Position numbers and translations under genes: made by a program
In this document: piece by piece, positions 1 through 7,535 of the stretch
Numbering within the stretch: the stretch's first letter is position 1
Layout: every line of letters begins with the position of its first letter
DNA from: Saccharicrinis carchari
GTDB taxonomy: Bacteria > Bacteroidota > Bacteroidia > Bacteroidales > Marinilabiliaceae
Length of the DNA stretch: 64,000 bases
Direction of reading: 5' to 3'
Assembly: GCF_900182605.1 (NCBI RefSeq)
Contig: NZ_FXTB01000004.1
Span: 1 to 64,000 of the forward strand
The notes under the pieces: generated by a model
What the model saw: the letters and a program-made list of their open reading frames with translations, nothing else
Told to the model about the DNA's origin: nothing
The model's database searches: none

Positions 1-361
1 ACATTTTCTCTTGCATAGCTGTAAATTTTAAAATTAGCTTACAAAGTAAATTGCTTATCGAATCTTAAACAAGATGTACTTCGTTGAAGGGTTACGTAAA
101 AATTACTATCCCAATAAATACAACTTCGCTATAATCATTTTTTAGAAGGAGCCCAGTATGAATCAGTAAATAAATTTATTGAATAAATTTGCTAAAATCT
201 ATCCTTCTTTAGGGGGATTTTAACAGGTATTTTGATAAGTAAGAAGCGAATGAAGTTTTATTAGGGGTATTATTTTAAACTTATTAAACAACAATGGAAT
301 GCGCTGTAATCCTGTACCATTATAAATATGCTTTGGCCATACGACCACAGCAACTTACTCA
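1..361. other. AT-rich gene-free stretch after the eCIS operon
   Basis: No convincing gene, RNA or terminator is visible. The stretch is AT-rich and has stops in all frames. It contains a 12-bp palindrome (AATAAATTTATT, 169-180) and the 11-mer GGAGCCCAGTA (148-158), which recurs at 26516-26526 on the other side of the eCIS cluster. Confidence 0.5.
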
Positions 362-1687
362 TCAACTACTTATCATTTTTCCCTCTTTTTTGTATTCCTT
401 TTGTATTCCTTTGATCAAATCCTGGTAAGTAATAGTTCGGGATTGTTTTTCAATCGTTTGCAGACAAGCATATTGGATAATGTTGACGATATTGGCACCG
501 CTGAGTTCGTAATTGCGTGCCACTTCTTTAAGGGAGATGTCATTATGGAGCGTAACGGACTTGGGAAGGTAGTTCTGCCAGAGCCGCAGGCGTTCGCCCA
601 CCTTAGGGTTTTCAAATTCTATCATACTGTTGAAGCGTCGTACAAAAGCCGTGTCGATATTCGATTTCATGTTGGATGCCAGAATGACCAGACCGCCAAA
701 ATTCTCGATACGCTGGAGCAGATACGACACTTCCTGATTGGCATATTTGTCGTGGGCATCGCGCACATCGGTGCGCTTTCCGAAAATAGAATCCGCCTCG
801 TCGAAAAACAGTATCCAGTTTTTATGGTCGGCTTTATCGAACAGCCGGGAGAGGTTTTTTTCCGTTTCACCAATGTATTTCGAGACCACCAGGGAGAGGT
901 CGATACGGAAAACGTCACGTCCGGTGTATTTCCCGAGGAGGCTGGCCGTCATGGTTTTTCCCGTTCCGGCCGGCCCGTGGAACAGCACGCGATAACCGGG
1001 TTTTATCCTGCCCTCCATGCCCCAATCGCCCATGAGCCTATGGTTGAACTTTAGCCAGGTTTCTATCTCCTTTATTTCGGACAAGGTTTTTTTGCTCAGC
1101 ACCAGGTCGTCCCATTCCAATTGTGTGGTGATCAGTTGGGCCGGGAAACTGCTGCTCAGTTTGGGTTTGGATATCTTTCCGGAGGTAAACAGATCAACGT
1201 ACTCCTCATCCATAATCAAGCGCCCGCTCATTTTAGGCTCGCCGGAATTTACCTGTTCTATGCCAAGTATATTTTTGCGGGCAAAAAGATGGGATTCATC
1301 GAAAAGCTTAGACACTTCAATCCTCTTCCCGATATCGTTTCCGGCAAGGATGTACAATACTGTTTCGCCGGTTGGCAGGATGCCGCGATGGTTTTTGCCC
1401 TTGACACCGCCGAATGCCGGAAATTCTCCGCCATTAGGCAAAAATCTTGCAATAATGTTGGTAAGAAAGTCGGGCATCACGTGCGGAACCATGGCCAACA
1501 ACAGAAAAACCACTTCCTCATCGGTCAATTTTCGCGCTGTAATAAATTGCTCCAGATGCGACTTATCCGATTCGAGGTTCAGGTTTAAATGCTCAATAGG
1601 CTCTCCCCTTAGCTCGTGTGCCAGACGCTGTTTAATGGTTTCTTTTAAAAAAGACCAGACCCCATTTAGTGAATTTTCGTCTGCCAT
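362..1687 (-). CDS. AAA+ ATPase of the contractile injection system (Afp15/Pvc15-like)
   Basis: A 441-aa protein with a divergent N-terminal half and a C-terminal AAA+ module. Walker A is GPAGTGKT (residues 238-245) and Walker B is ILFFDEAD (292-299). A sensor-1 asparagine lies in LASNM (near 339), an arginine-finger candidate in FVRRF (348-352), and a sensor-2 region around LSGANI (395-400). AAA+ proteins of this kind are a hallmark of extracellular contractile injection systems (Afp15, Pvc15), where they are thought to help assembly or cargo loading; that role is from family knowledge. It is the last gene of the minus-strand eCIS cluster, about 220 bp after the nearest DUF4157 gene. The N-terminal ~190 residues match the adaptor-like region seen in eCIS ATPases rather than a protease. 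The start at 1687 keeps the full N-terminal region. Confidence 0.9.
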   Translation of the reverse strand: MADENSLNGVWSFLKETIKQRLAHELRGEPIEHLNLNLESDKSHLEQFITARKLTDEEVVFLLLAMVPHVMPDFLTNIIARFLPNGGEFPAFGGVKGKNHRGILPTGETVLYILAGNDIGKRIEVSKLFDESHLFARKNILGIEQVNSGEPKMSGRLIMDEEYVDLFTSGKISKPKLSSSFPAQLITTQLEWDDLVLSKKTLSEIKEIETWLKFNHRLMGDWGMEGRIKPGYRVLFHGPAGTGKTMTASLLGKYTGRDVFRIDLSLVVSKYIGETEKNLSRLFDKADHKNWILFFDEADSIFGKRTDVRDAHDKYANQEVSYLLQRIENFGGLVILASNMKSNIDTAFVRRFNSMIEFENPKVGERLRLWQNYLPKSVTLHNDISLKEVARNYELSGANIVNIIQYACLQTIEKQSRTITYQDLIKGIQKEYKKEGKMISS

Positions 1688-1910
1688 AAATCTAAGGTTT
1701 TTAATTGAAATATTTTTTCATAAGCCGATTTCAATTTCAGGTCGTATTTATTTTTCTTGTAGCCGTAACCTGGCACCTCGAGCCAAATTCGCCCAATTCT
1801 TTTCCCTAAGCCAATCCCCCAAATTCTATGCTGAGAAACTTATGGTGCAGATGAAACGACCAAAAGCAGCCAAGTGTTCGCGCTCATGCAAATTCATTTG
1901 TCCTGCAAAA

Positions 1911-3596
1911 TTATAACCCAAAAGGAATAGTAAGCATTCCTTGAACCCGCGTATCTCCACCAGGAATCAATCCGCCTTCTTCGCTTATTCCAGTCATATT
2001 TCCTTCAATCCGTAATTGTAAGAACCTCGCGTTATATTCGACAAAACCAGTAACTCCGGTTAAGCCACTGTCCGTGGATATTGAAAGAGATGATCCAACG
2101 CGCAGACTTTGATCAGAACCCAGGTTAAACCTACCACTCACACCGGGTTGAATAATTGTTTCCCCAGAAGCAAAAGAGTGCGTAAGGTCTGTCGTTAATA
2201 CAAGCCTATCACTTCCCCCAAACTGATGGCCGGCTGATAATCGACCCACAAACACAACCTCTCCATCAGAATTAATTGTTACCCTACCCATTAAATGGCT
2301 AATATCGTTGCCGATCCTAACTTCGCCTGTCCCAGATCCTGAAAACTCTTCGGTATCGTCATCCCTGCTAAGCGTTCCTGTTATCCGAGTTCGGAAATAA
2401 TCGCTTGCATATTGTGCATAAAGCTGTACCTCGTTAAATTGCAAACTTTGAATAGACCCGAGATCGAAAGAACCGCCAACGCTAAAGCCAGCACCTAGAT
2501 CTTGTGAGGGTGAAGCGCTTAGTGGAACATCAGCCAATACAGCAGCTATTCCTGCTGCGAGTGCTGCAATAAATGCCGCTTCATCACTTCCACCAATAAT
2601 ATTGATTATTTGTTGGCGTAATGCGGCAAACTCCGGATCGCGAAGAATAGCGGCTGATGTGGTTTCAAAAGCACCGGAAATACCGAGCGCTGCCAAGCGT
2701 TCGGTACTTGTGGCGGGTTGATCCCCTTCGCCTGTGGCACTTTCAACAGCGAGGCTCTGAAGTGCAGTGCCAAGGCTACTCAGATGTCTCTTCATGCTGG
2801 AATTTGAAAGTTGATCTCGCACGATTCCTCCAATCAAATCTGCCAATGGTGTGCTACTTCCCGAAGAGGATTCTTCGGCAGTTTCGTCACCATTCTTTTG
2901 AATCATTGGCTGAACATTCGCACCTTGCTGAATGGTATGGGTTAATTCGTGTGCCAACAAATGTTTCCCCTCCCGGGAATTCGGCTTATATTTCCCTTCG
3001 TTAAAGTAGATGTCGCTGCCATGGCTAAAAGCTTGCGCATAGAGTTCATGATTCATTTGAATCGCTTCGGAATCTGCATACACTTTAACCTTGCTGAAAT
3101 CGGTACCGAAGCCGGCTTCCATTTCATGCCGGATGGGCGTATCCAGGTAGCTACCGCTACTATTGCTTAAGCGGGCTTCGATACTTGGGGCAAGGCTTGT
3201 ACCCTCGGTAGCTTTGGCCTGCAAAAATCCGTCCTCCTCTTCGCATTCTTCGCACTGGGCCTGTGGTTGATCGTCGCCGGAGCTGCTTTGTATGGTAGGA
3301 GTTCCTGCTTCTCTCAAAGGCTTTTCCTGGACTTCATCTTCTTCTTGCTGCTCACGCTCAGGCAAAGTTTGTACTGTCGAAATTTGATCTGTGGACTTAG
3401 AAAAGAAAGATGTATTAAAAAAAGAATCAGTGGAGTGCATCCCTCCCGCAAGCGTATCGGCCACGTGCTCTGCCTCCACTTCGTACTTGTGGTTGGGCTG
3501 TCCGACTTGTAAACGAGGTTGGATAAAAGGCGCATGATGATTATTCGCACTTGACGAAGAATGAGATTCTACTAATTTATTTTGTGAAGTAAACAT
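1911..3596 (-). CDS. eCIS_core (DUF4157) protein with beta-rich C-terminus, putative cargo
   Basis: A 561-aa protein. The N-terminus (residues 25-48) carries the QPRLQVGQ...YEVEAEHVAD motif shared with its neighbour, then a Gln/Glu-rich linker including QEKPL (90-94) and a Cys/Glu stretch CEECEEED. The DUF4157 domain spans about 145-224 and ends in HELTHTIQQ, whose HELTH (216-220) is a zincin-type HExxH motif. After a Ser/Gly linker comes an Ala-rich hydrophobic segment (338-356). The last ~190 residues (372-561) consist of alternating polar/apolar strands ending in a phenylalanine-containing tail, resembling a beta-barrel or beta-sandwich. DUF4157 proteins are strongly associated with eCIS loci and are often polymorphic toxins; here the C-terminal domain is not recognised, so its activity is unknown. 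It lies between the other DUF4157 gene and the ATPase gene. No signal peptide is seen, consistent with loading into the particle in the cytoplasm. Confidence 0.85.
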   Translation of the reverse strand: MFTSQNKLVESHSSSSANNHHAPFIQPRLQVGQPNHKYEVEAEHVADTLAGGMHSTDSFFNTSFFSKSTDQISTVQTLPEREQQEEDEVQEKPLREAGTPTIQSSSGDDQPQAQCEECEEEDGFLQAKATEGTSLAPSIEARLSNSSGSYLDTPIRHEMEAGFGTDFSKVKVYADSEAIQMNHELYAQAFSHGSDIYFNEGKYKPNSREGKHLLAHELTHTIQQGANVQPMIQKNGDETAEESSSGSSTPLADLIGGIVRDQLSNSSMKRHLSSLGTALQSLAVESATGEGDQPATSTERLAALGISGAFETTSAAILRDPEFAALRQQIINIIGGSDEAAFIAALAAGIAAVLADVPLSASPSQDLGAGFSVGGSFDLGSIQSLQFNEVQLYAQYASDYFRTRITGTLSRDDDTEEFSGSGTGEVRIGNDISHLMGRVTINSDGEVVFVGRLSAGHQFGGSDRLVLTTDLTHSFASGETIIQPGVSGRFNLGSDQSLRVGSSLSISTDSGLTGVTGFVEYNARFLQLRIEGNMTGISEEGGLIPGGDTRVQGMLTIPFGL

Positions 3597-3654
3597 GTGG
3601 TTTATCCTATTATTTTTTTTTAATTATAGGTACAAGGTGTCTTGCCACCTCGGG

Positions 3655-5295
3655 CTACTTAAAGCATGCGTAAATATCATTTACATCATTCATCCTTGTT
3701 TTTAGGTATTTATATAAGAAATCTAACGTGGCTCCATAAAGTAATCTATATTTTTTGTTGCGGTTTTTTTCCCCCACCAGGTTGATTCCTTCCAAAATGC
3801 TATTGGCTTCGCTAAGCAGATTATGGGTATAGGTAGCTGCATTTTTTACGATAGCGCGATCCAGAGTAACAAAGGATGAACTTTGCGGAACATCATTTGG
3901 GTGCTTAAAAGAGTTTCCCGACCGGTTGCCCCGGTCGTTCTCAATATAGCCCAACATTACCTGTGGCCCCATATATTTATCAAAAATTTCACCACCCTCG
4001 CGATGAATTTTGTGCAATTGTAAAATACAAAGTGCATATTCCGCGCGTTTATCTCCACTCCCTTTCTTTAATTCCTCTTCAACCTTTTCGAGAATTGTTT
4101 TTTCAGCCTCGTCGATATTTTCCTCCTCTTTATCTTTTTCCATCTTTACGGCTTCCCGGTCGAGCAGTCGCATGGTTTCTGGCCCTATGATTCCGTCAAT
4201 CATTAATGCGCCAAGATCGGCTTGGAAATCACGTACCGCTTTTTCCGTTTCGCCACCGAATATCCCGTCGTCCTTATATTTTTCGAGCGGATACCCAAAG
4301 GCCATCAGGGCTCTTTGAACTATGGCAACGGCATCGTTTGCGAGCCCATTAAAAAGAAGTTCTTTGTTATCGTAAACGCGCTCTAAACGAGGATGGCCGC
4401 CAAACCTATTCGATTGTAAGTTTTCCTCAGGATTGTATGTCTCTCGTTTTTGTATCCTGCCCGTTTGTTGTATGGTATGGGTCAGCTCATGGGCCAGTAA
4501 ATGTTTGCCATCCGTCGATTTAGGGTTGTATTTTCCCTCATTGAAGTATATGTCATTACCAAGGGTAAAAGCCTGTGCACTCAATTGCTTGCTCATTTGA
4601 ACGGCGTTAGTGTCGGTATGCACATTCACCTTGCTGAAATCTGCTCCAAAGCTTTGCTCCATTTCCATTTTTGTTGCGGCATCCATTTTATTGCCCCCAC
4701 CCTTACTGGCCTGTATCGTGGTTTCAACAATTGGATTTGGCTTTACTTCACCTGCTGTTTTCGATTGGACTGCTTTTCCCTTGCCCGCCATAGCTTTAGC
4801 GAAGGCGGGCTCATTTTCAAACTGCGCCTGTATTTCTTCCTCTTCTTCTATGGATTGTGCCTGCACTTCTTCTTCCTCCTCTATGGATTGTGCCTGGATC
4901 TCTTCTTCCTCCTCTAGCGGTTGGGTTTGCAGCATCTCTTCCTCCTCCTCAACTTGTGCTTGAACCATTTCTTCCTTGCCCACCATAGTTTTAGCGAAGG
5001 CCGACTCTTCCTCAACTTGCTTTTGTACAAAGGGGGTAATGCTTTTACCCAAAGGCTTTTCCTGAAGCAGTTCTTTGTTCTGAATAAAATTTCCCCGGCT
5101 AAAATTGAACGCATTGTTCTTGCTGCCTGCAACTACTTTATCGGCCACACGATCCGCTTCCTGCTCATATCTATCCCCTTGTTGCCCGATGTTTAGCTTA
5201 GGCTGGGCTTTAAAGAAACCGGGTTCCGAATTCTTTGTAAAGAAAGGACGACTTGCCCTATCCCTATATAAGTTATTTTTAAACCTTGTTTTCAT
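3655..5295 (-). CDS. eCIS_core (DUF4157) protein with peptidoglycan-binding domain, putative cargo
   Basis: A 546-aa protein. The N-terminal leader (residues 29-53) has QPKLNIGQQ...YEQEADRVADKV, matching the neighbour. A low-complexity acidic region (100-178) contains 11-residue repeats (EEEEE-I/V-QAQS-I) and two copies of a FAK-M-GK motif. The DUF4157 domain covers about 203-277 and ends in HELTHTIQQ (HExxH at 269-273). Next is a peptidoglycan-binding (PG_binding_1-like) domain at about 315-380, with VQRALMAFGY, DGIFGGETEKAVRDFQ and DGIIGPET. A charged coiled linker (385-410) leads to a helical C-terminal domain (415-546) that I do not recognise. The domain order suggests a cargo or effector carried by the injection system, with the C-terminus as the candidate active part. 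This is inference; the sequence itself shows only the family and context. Confidence 0.85.
   Translation of the reverse strand: MKTRFKNNLYRDRASRPFFTKNSEPGFFKAQPKLNIGQQGDRYEQEADRVADKVVAGSKNNAFNFSRGNFIQNKELLQEKPLGKSITPFVQKQVEEESAFAKTMVGKEEMVQAQVEEEEEMLQTQPLEEEEEIQAQSIEEEEEVQAQSIEEEEEIQAQFENEPAFAKAMAGKGKAVQSKTAGEVKPNPIVETTIQASKGGGNKMDAATKMEMEQSFGADFSKVNVHTDTNAVQMSKQLSAQAFTLGNDIYFNEGKYNPKSTDGKHLLAHELTHTIQQTGRIQKRETYNPEENLQSNRFGGHPRLERVYDNKELLFNGLANDAVAIVQRALMAFGYPLEKYKDDGIFGGETEKAVRDFQADLGALMIDGIIGPETMRLLDREAVKMEKDKEEENIDEAEKTILEKVEEELKKGSGDKRAEYALCILQLHKIHREGGEIFDKYMGPQVMLGYIENDRGNRSGNSFKHPNDVPQSSSFVTLDRAIVKNAATYTHNLLSEANSILEGINLVGEKNRNKKYRLLYGATLDFLYKYLKTRMNDVNDIYACFK
4783..4810. repeat. Palindromic element inserted in frame, copy 1
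   Basis: A 28-bp element with perfect 7-bp arms GCCCGCC (4783-4789) and GGCGGGC (4804-4810). Read on the minus strand it codes PAFAKAMAG within the DUF4157 protein. It has the form of the REP-like palindromes scattered through Bacteroidota genomes and here lies inside a reading frame without breaking it. Confidence 0.65.
4822..4962 (-). repeat. In-frame tandem repeat, 33-bp units
   Basis: Codes residues 112-158 of the DUF4157 protein. The core unit is EEEEE(I/V)QAQSI (11 residues, 33 bp), with about three good copies and degenerate ones on the N-terminal side. It forms an acidic, flexible spacer between the leader motif and the DUF4157 domain. Such arrays can change copy number between strains. 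Confidence 0.8.
4978..5005. repeat. Palindromic element inserted in frame, copy 2 (decayed)
   Basis: A second copy of the 28-bp element at 4783-4810, identical at 24 of 28 positions by eye. The 7-bp arms have decayed (GCCCACC and GGCCGAC). It codes SAFAKTMVGK in the same protein, so the two copies sit at either end of the acidic repeat region. Confidence 0.6.
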
Positions 5296-5486
5296 GTTTA
5301 AATGATACTTGTGTCTTGATACTTGATACTTTTCTGAATGGGTCAGGTTAGGGAGTAAGAGCCTAAGTTTCCCGCGGCGGCAAAAACCCTACGGGGAACG
5401 GGTACGGCTGAATTATTAGAGTAATCAATCACTTGAAACCTTTTTACTTATGTAACCCTCTTCACCCTCCTAAAGCCGGAGGTGCT

Positions 5487-5516
5487 CCTACTTTTTTCTA
5501 CAGTCAAAAAAGTAGG
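5487..5516. repeat. Hairpin CCTACTTTTTT / AAAAAAGTAGG
   Basis: Perfect 11-bp arms (5487-5497 and 5506-5516) around an 8-nt loop. The sequence resembles a recurrent intergenic element in Bacteroidota genomes, judged from memory rather than a search. It could also act as a terminator or mRNA-processing site within the long eCIS transcript. Confidence 0.6.
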
Positions 5517-5585
5517 CAAAAAGACCGCCGACTGTCCGAAAAACATCATCTGTCACTTTGCACTACCTAAGCGCGGCCGGGTGAT

Positions 5586-5603
5586 CTCCGAACATGTTCG
5601 GAG
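5586..5603. repeat. Perfect 18-bp palindrome CTCCGAACATGTTCGGAG
   Basis: Every base pairs with its partner. Flanking CCGGG on the left and CCCGG on the right extend it into a longer stem with internal mismatches. It is either a repeat element or a site for a dimeric DNA-binding protein. Confidence 0.6.
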
Positions 5604-5813
5604 CTTCCCGGTCTTGCTAAGGCAGCGCTTTGAGCCAAATAATATTTTTCAGGAGGCCGGTCGCACATGCATCGAACATCTTCCAAAATTAAAATTGTTG
5701 CTAACAAATTATCGTTAACATAGCCTGTGCCGACATTTCGACGGCATTGGCGTTAGTTGCTTTTTAAGAGCCTAATGCAAAAAAAATGTTGTGCTTTTGG
5801 GTAGCCATGCCGG

Positions 5814-7277
5814 TTACCATTCTACAAACAACAACTCATCTTTCCACGGTAATTTTACAAGGGAAATTCCCCATGGCAATTTGTCCAACAGCACGTCTTG
5901 TGCTTTACGCTCAACAATTAACTTATACCCGTCCTTTGTTTTTATGAGTTTTCCGTCGCGATGAATAAACATCTGTCTCAATCCATCGGGTTTGGTGTTT
6001 TTCAATGCCGGCCAGTTTTTGATCACCTCATTCAGCAGTACTTCTCCCTCGGTTTTAATTTTTCCGTCTATCAGGCTTTCTCGCGGGATGGGTGTTTTTA
6101 AGGATACACCACATAAATACTTTTCGAGCAGCAGGTTGGCTTCAAAATATTCATCAATACCCGTGGCCAAATAATGCAATGCCTGAACAGCCTGAAAAAG
6201 ACAGTCAGATTTAATATTTCCGGTGCTGTCCAGGAATTTTGTATTTTTGAAGAATGCTTTTATAAAAGGATGGATTAGTATAAGCCCTGCATTGCGTACG
6301 TATATTTCATCCTCATGCCTACCCAAAAATGGGGCATCTTCATTTTTCGTATCGACTATCTCTAAGGATGTATAGTCGGCAGATATTTTTGATCTGGCTT
6401 TTGGGTAGGCATCAAAACCTTTCGTTTTTAAAAACTCCCTTTCAGGTTTAAGAAATATTCTTTCCTTCGCTTCCGGGTTTAATGTTTCGTCAAGAAGATC
6501 TTTAATGTCGGCTATATCAAGAGCAACGGTATTTTTAGAACCCTTTTTAGTTTGTGCACGGAACCGGTACAACTGATAAAAATCCTGTATCCAACTTTCT
6601 TTTTCGGTAAACAGGGCCGCTTTCAAAAGATATCGTAGCAATAAGGTTTTATGCCTGCGAGAGAGTTTGTGTATATGGGAATTTAAAAGCTCCTCCCCTG
6701 CTGAATTGAAGATGCCCAAAGCAGCAATAAAAGAAATAACGGGTTGGGATGAGAGCTGATAGATAAAACGGTTAAGGCTGCTATGGTCGCTCCGTAGCCT
6801 TTGGCTTAATGCTTGCCCAAAGGTGGCTTTTTGCAGGTATATGCTCCAAGCCTCGGGAAGCGAGATTTGATGGATAAATTCTTCCTTTCCGTACCACGGC
6901 AGGTATCCATGCTCCAGAAAGAACAAAAAAGTAGATTCAAGTTTATTTTCCTCTTCAATTTGCTTTGGTGGATAATTGACTGCTGCCCCTTCTGAAGTAA
7001 GATCACCCGTGTTTTTTAGTTTTTCCGATAGTTGCTTCTCCAACGCAAACACTATCACCTCCGGATTTCCCCAGTCTTTCACGTTAAGTTCCAGGTTTAT
7101 CTTATCATAACGAAGTATCTGGCCCTTATCGTATTTTTCCAATAGCTTTTCTACACAGGGAAAAATATTCTCCTTTAAAAACGTGCTGATGTTATCTTTA
7201 AATGAATAGGCCGTTTCCTCGTTGGCTGTATTTACTTCAACAAATACCTTATGGACGATATGATTGGAATGGGTCAA
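5814..7277 (-). CDS. Contractile injection system tape-measure protein (CIS_TMP, Afp14-like)
   Basis: A 487-aa protein that begins HIVHKVFVEVNT followed by a helical segment with FLKENIFPCVEKLLEKYD, the usual opening of the CIS_TMP family. The C-terminal half contains the family signature NAGLILIHPFIKAFF (near residues 325-340) and ends with PWGISLVKLPW. Tape-measure proteins set the length of the tube and sheath. The protein is mostly helical with no signal peptide or membrane segment. It sits in the usual place near the ATPase and cargo genes and downstream of the baseplate genes. The assignment rests on these two conserved stretches plus position. The start at 7277 gives the conserved N-terminus directly. 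Confidence 0.85.
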   Translation of the reverse strand: MTHSNHIVHKVFVEVNTANEETAYSFKDNISTFLKENIFPCVEKLLEKYDKGQILRYDKINLELNVKDWGNPEVIVFALEKQLSEKLKNTGDLTSEGAAVNYPPKQIEEENKLESTFLFFLEHGYLPWYGKEEFIHQISLPEAWSIYLQKATFGQALSQRLRSDHSSLNRFIYQLSSQPVISFIAALGIFNSAGEELLNSHIHKLSRRHKTLLLRYLLKAALFTEKESWIQDFYQLYRFRAQTKKGSKNTVALDIADIKDLLDETLNPEAKERIFLKPEREFLKTKGFDAYPKARSKISADYTSLEIVDTKNEDAPFLGRHEDEIYVRNAGLILIHPFIKAFFKNTKFLDSTGNIKSDCLFQAVQALHYLATGIDEYFEANLLLEKYLCGVSLKTPIPRESLIDGKIKTEGEVLLNEVIKNWPALKNTKPDGLRQMFIHRDGKLIKTKDGYKLIVERKAQDVLLDKLPWGISLVKLPWKDELLFVEW

Positions 7278-7535
7278 GGTTTAATAGTTGTGAGTAAAGC
7301 CAATTTGAACCAGTAGTACATCTGGATAATTGGCTTTAGCCGTGACTTTTATAGGCGATTTGGATTTTAGTTTACAATTACGGCTACCCGTCTGTCGCTG
7401 GACAGGAAGCCGACTGCCTGCGTAGGATTTGCAGGTATTTCATACCCCGGGTTGCCCGCCTGTCGACCATAGCCGTACAGGTAGACTTTTGGGGTAATTT
7501 CCTTGTCGTGATTACTCCATTTAGTCTATTTGGGG

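Larger units (their letters stand above)
5296..5813. other. Gene-free 518-bp stretch rich in palindromes
   Basis: Lies between the tape-measure gene and the first DUF4157 gene. No reading frame here resembles a known protein. It holds a hairpin at 5487-5516 and a perfect palindrome at 5586-5603 nested in a larger imperfect inverted repeat (CCGGG and CCCGG flanks). The start of the DUF4157 cargo gene may have its own promoter here, but no clear -7 box was found. Confidence 0.6.

Noticed and set aside
1017-1916. 299-aa open frame on the plus strand
   Set aside because: It is antisense to the AAA+ ATPase gene, whose motifs are unmistakable; composition is Ser/Arg-rich as expected of a shadow.
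5482-5718. 78-aa open frame on the plus strand between cargo and tape-measure genes
   Set aside because: It runs through the hairpin and palindrome elements, opposite to all neighbours, and resembles no protein.
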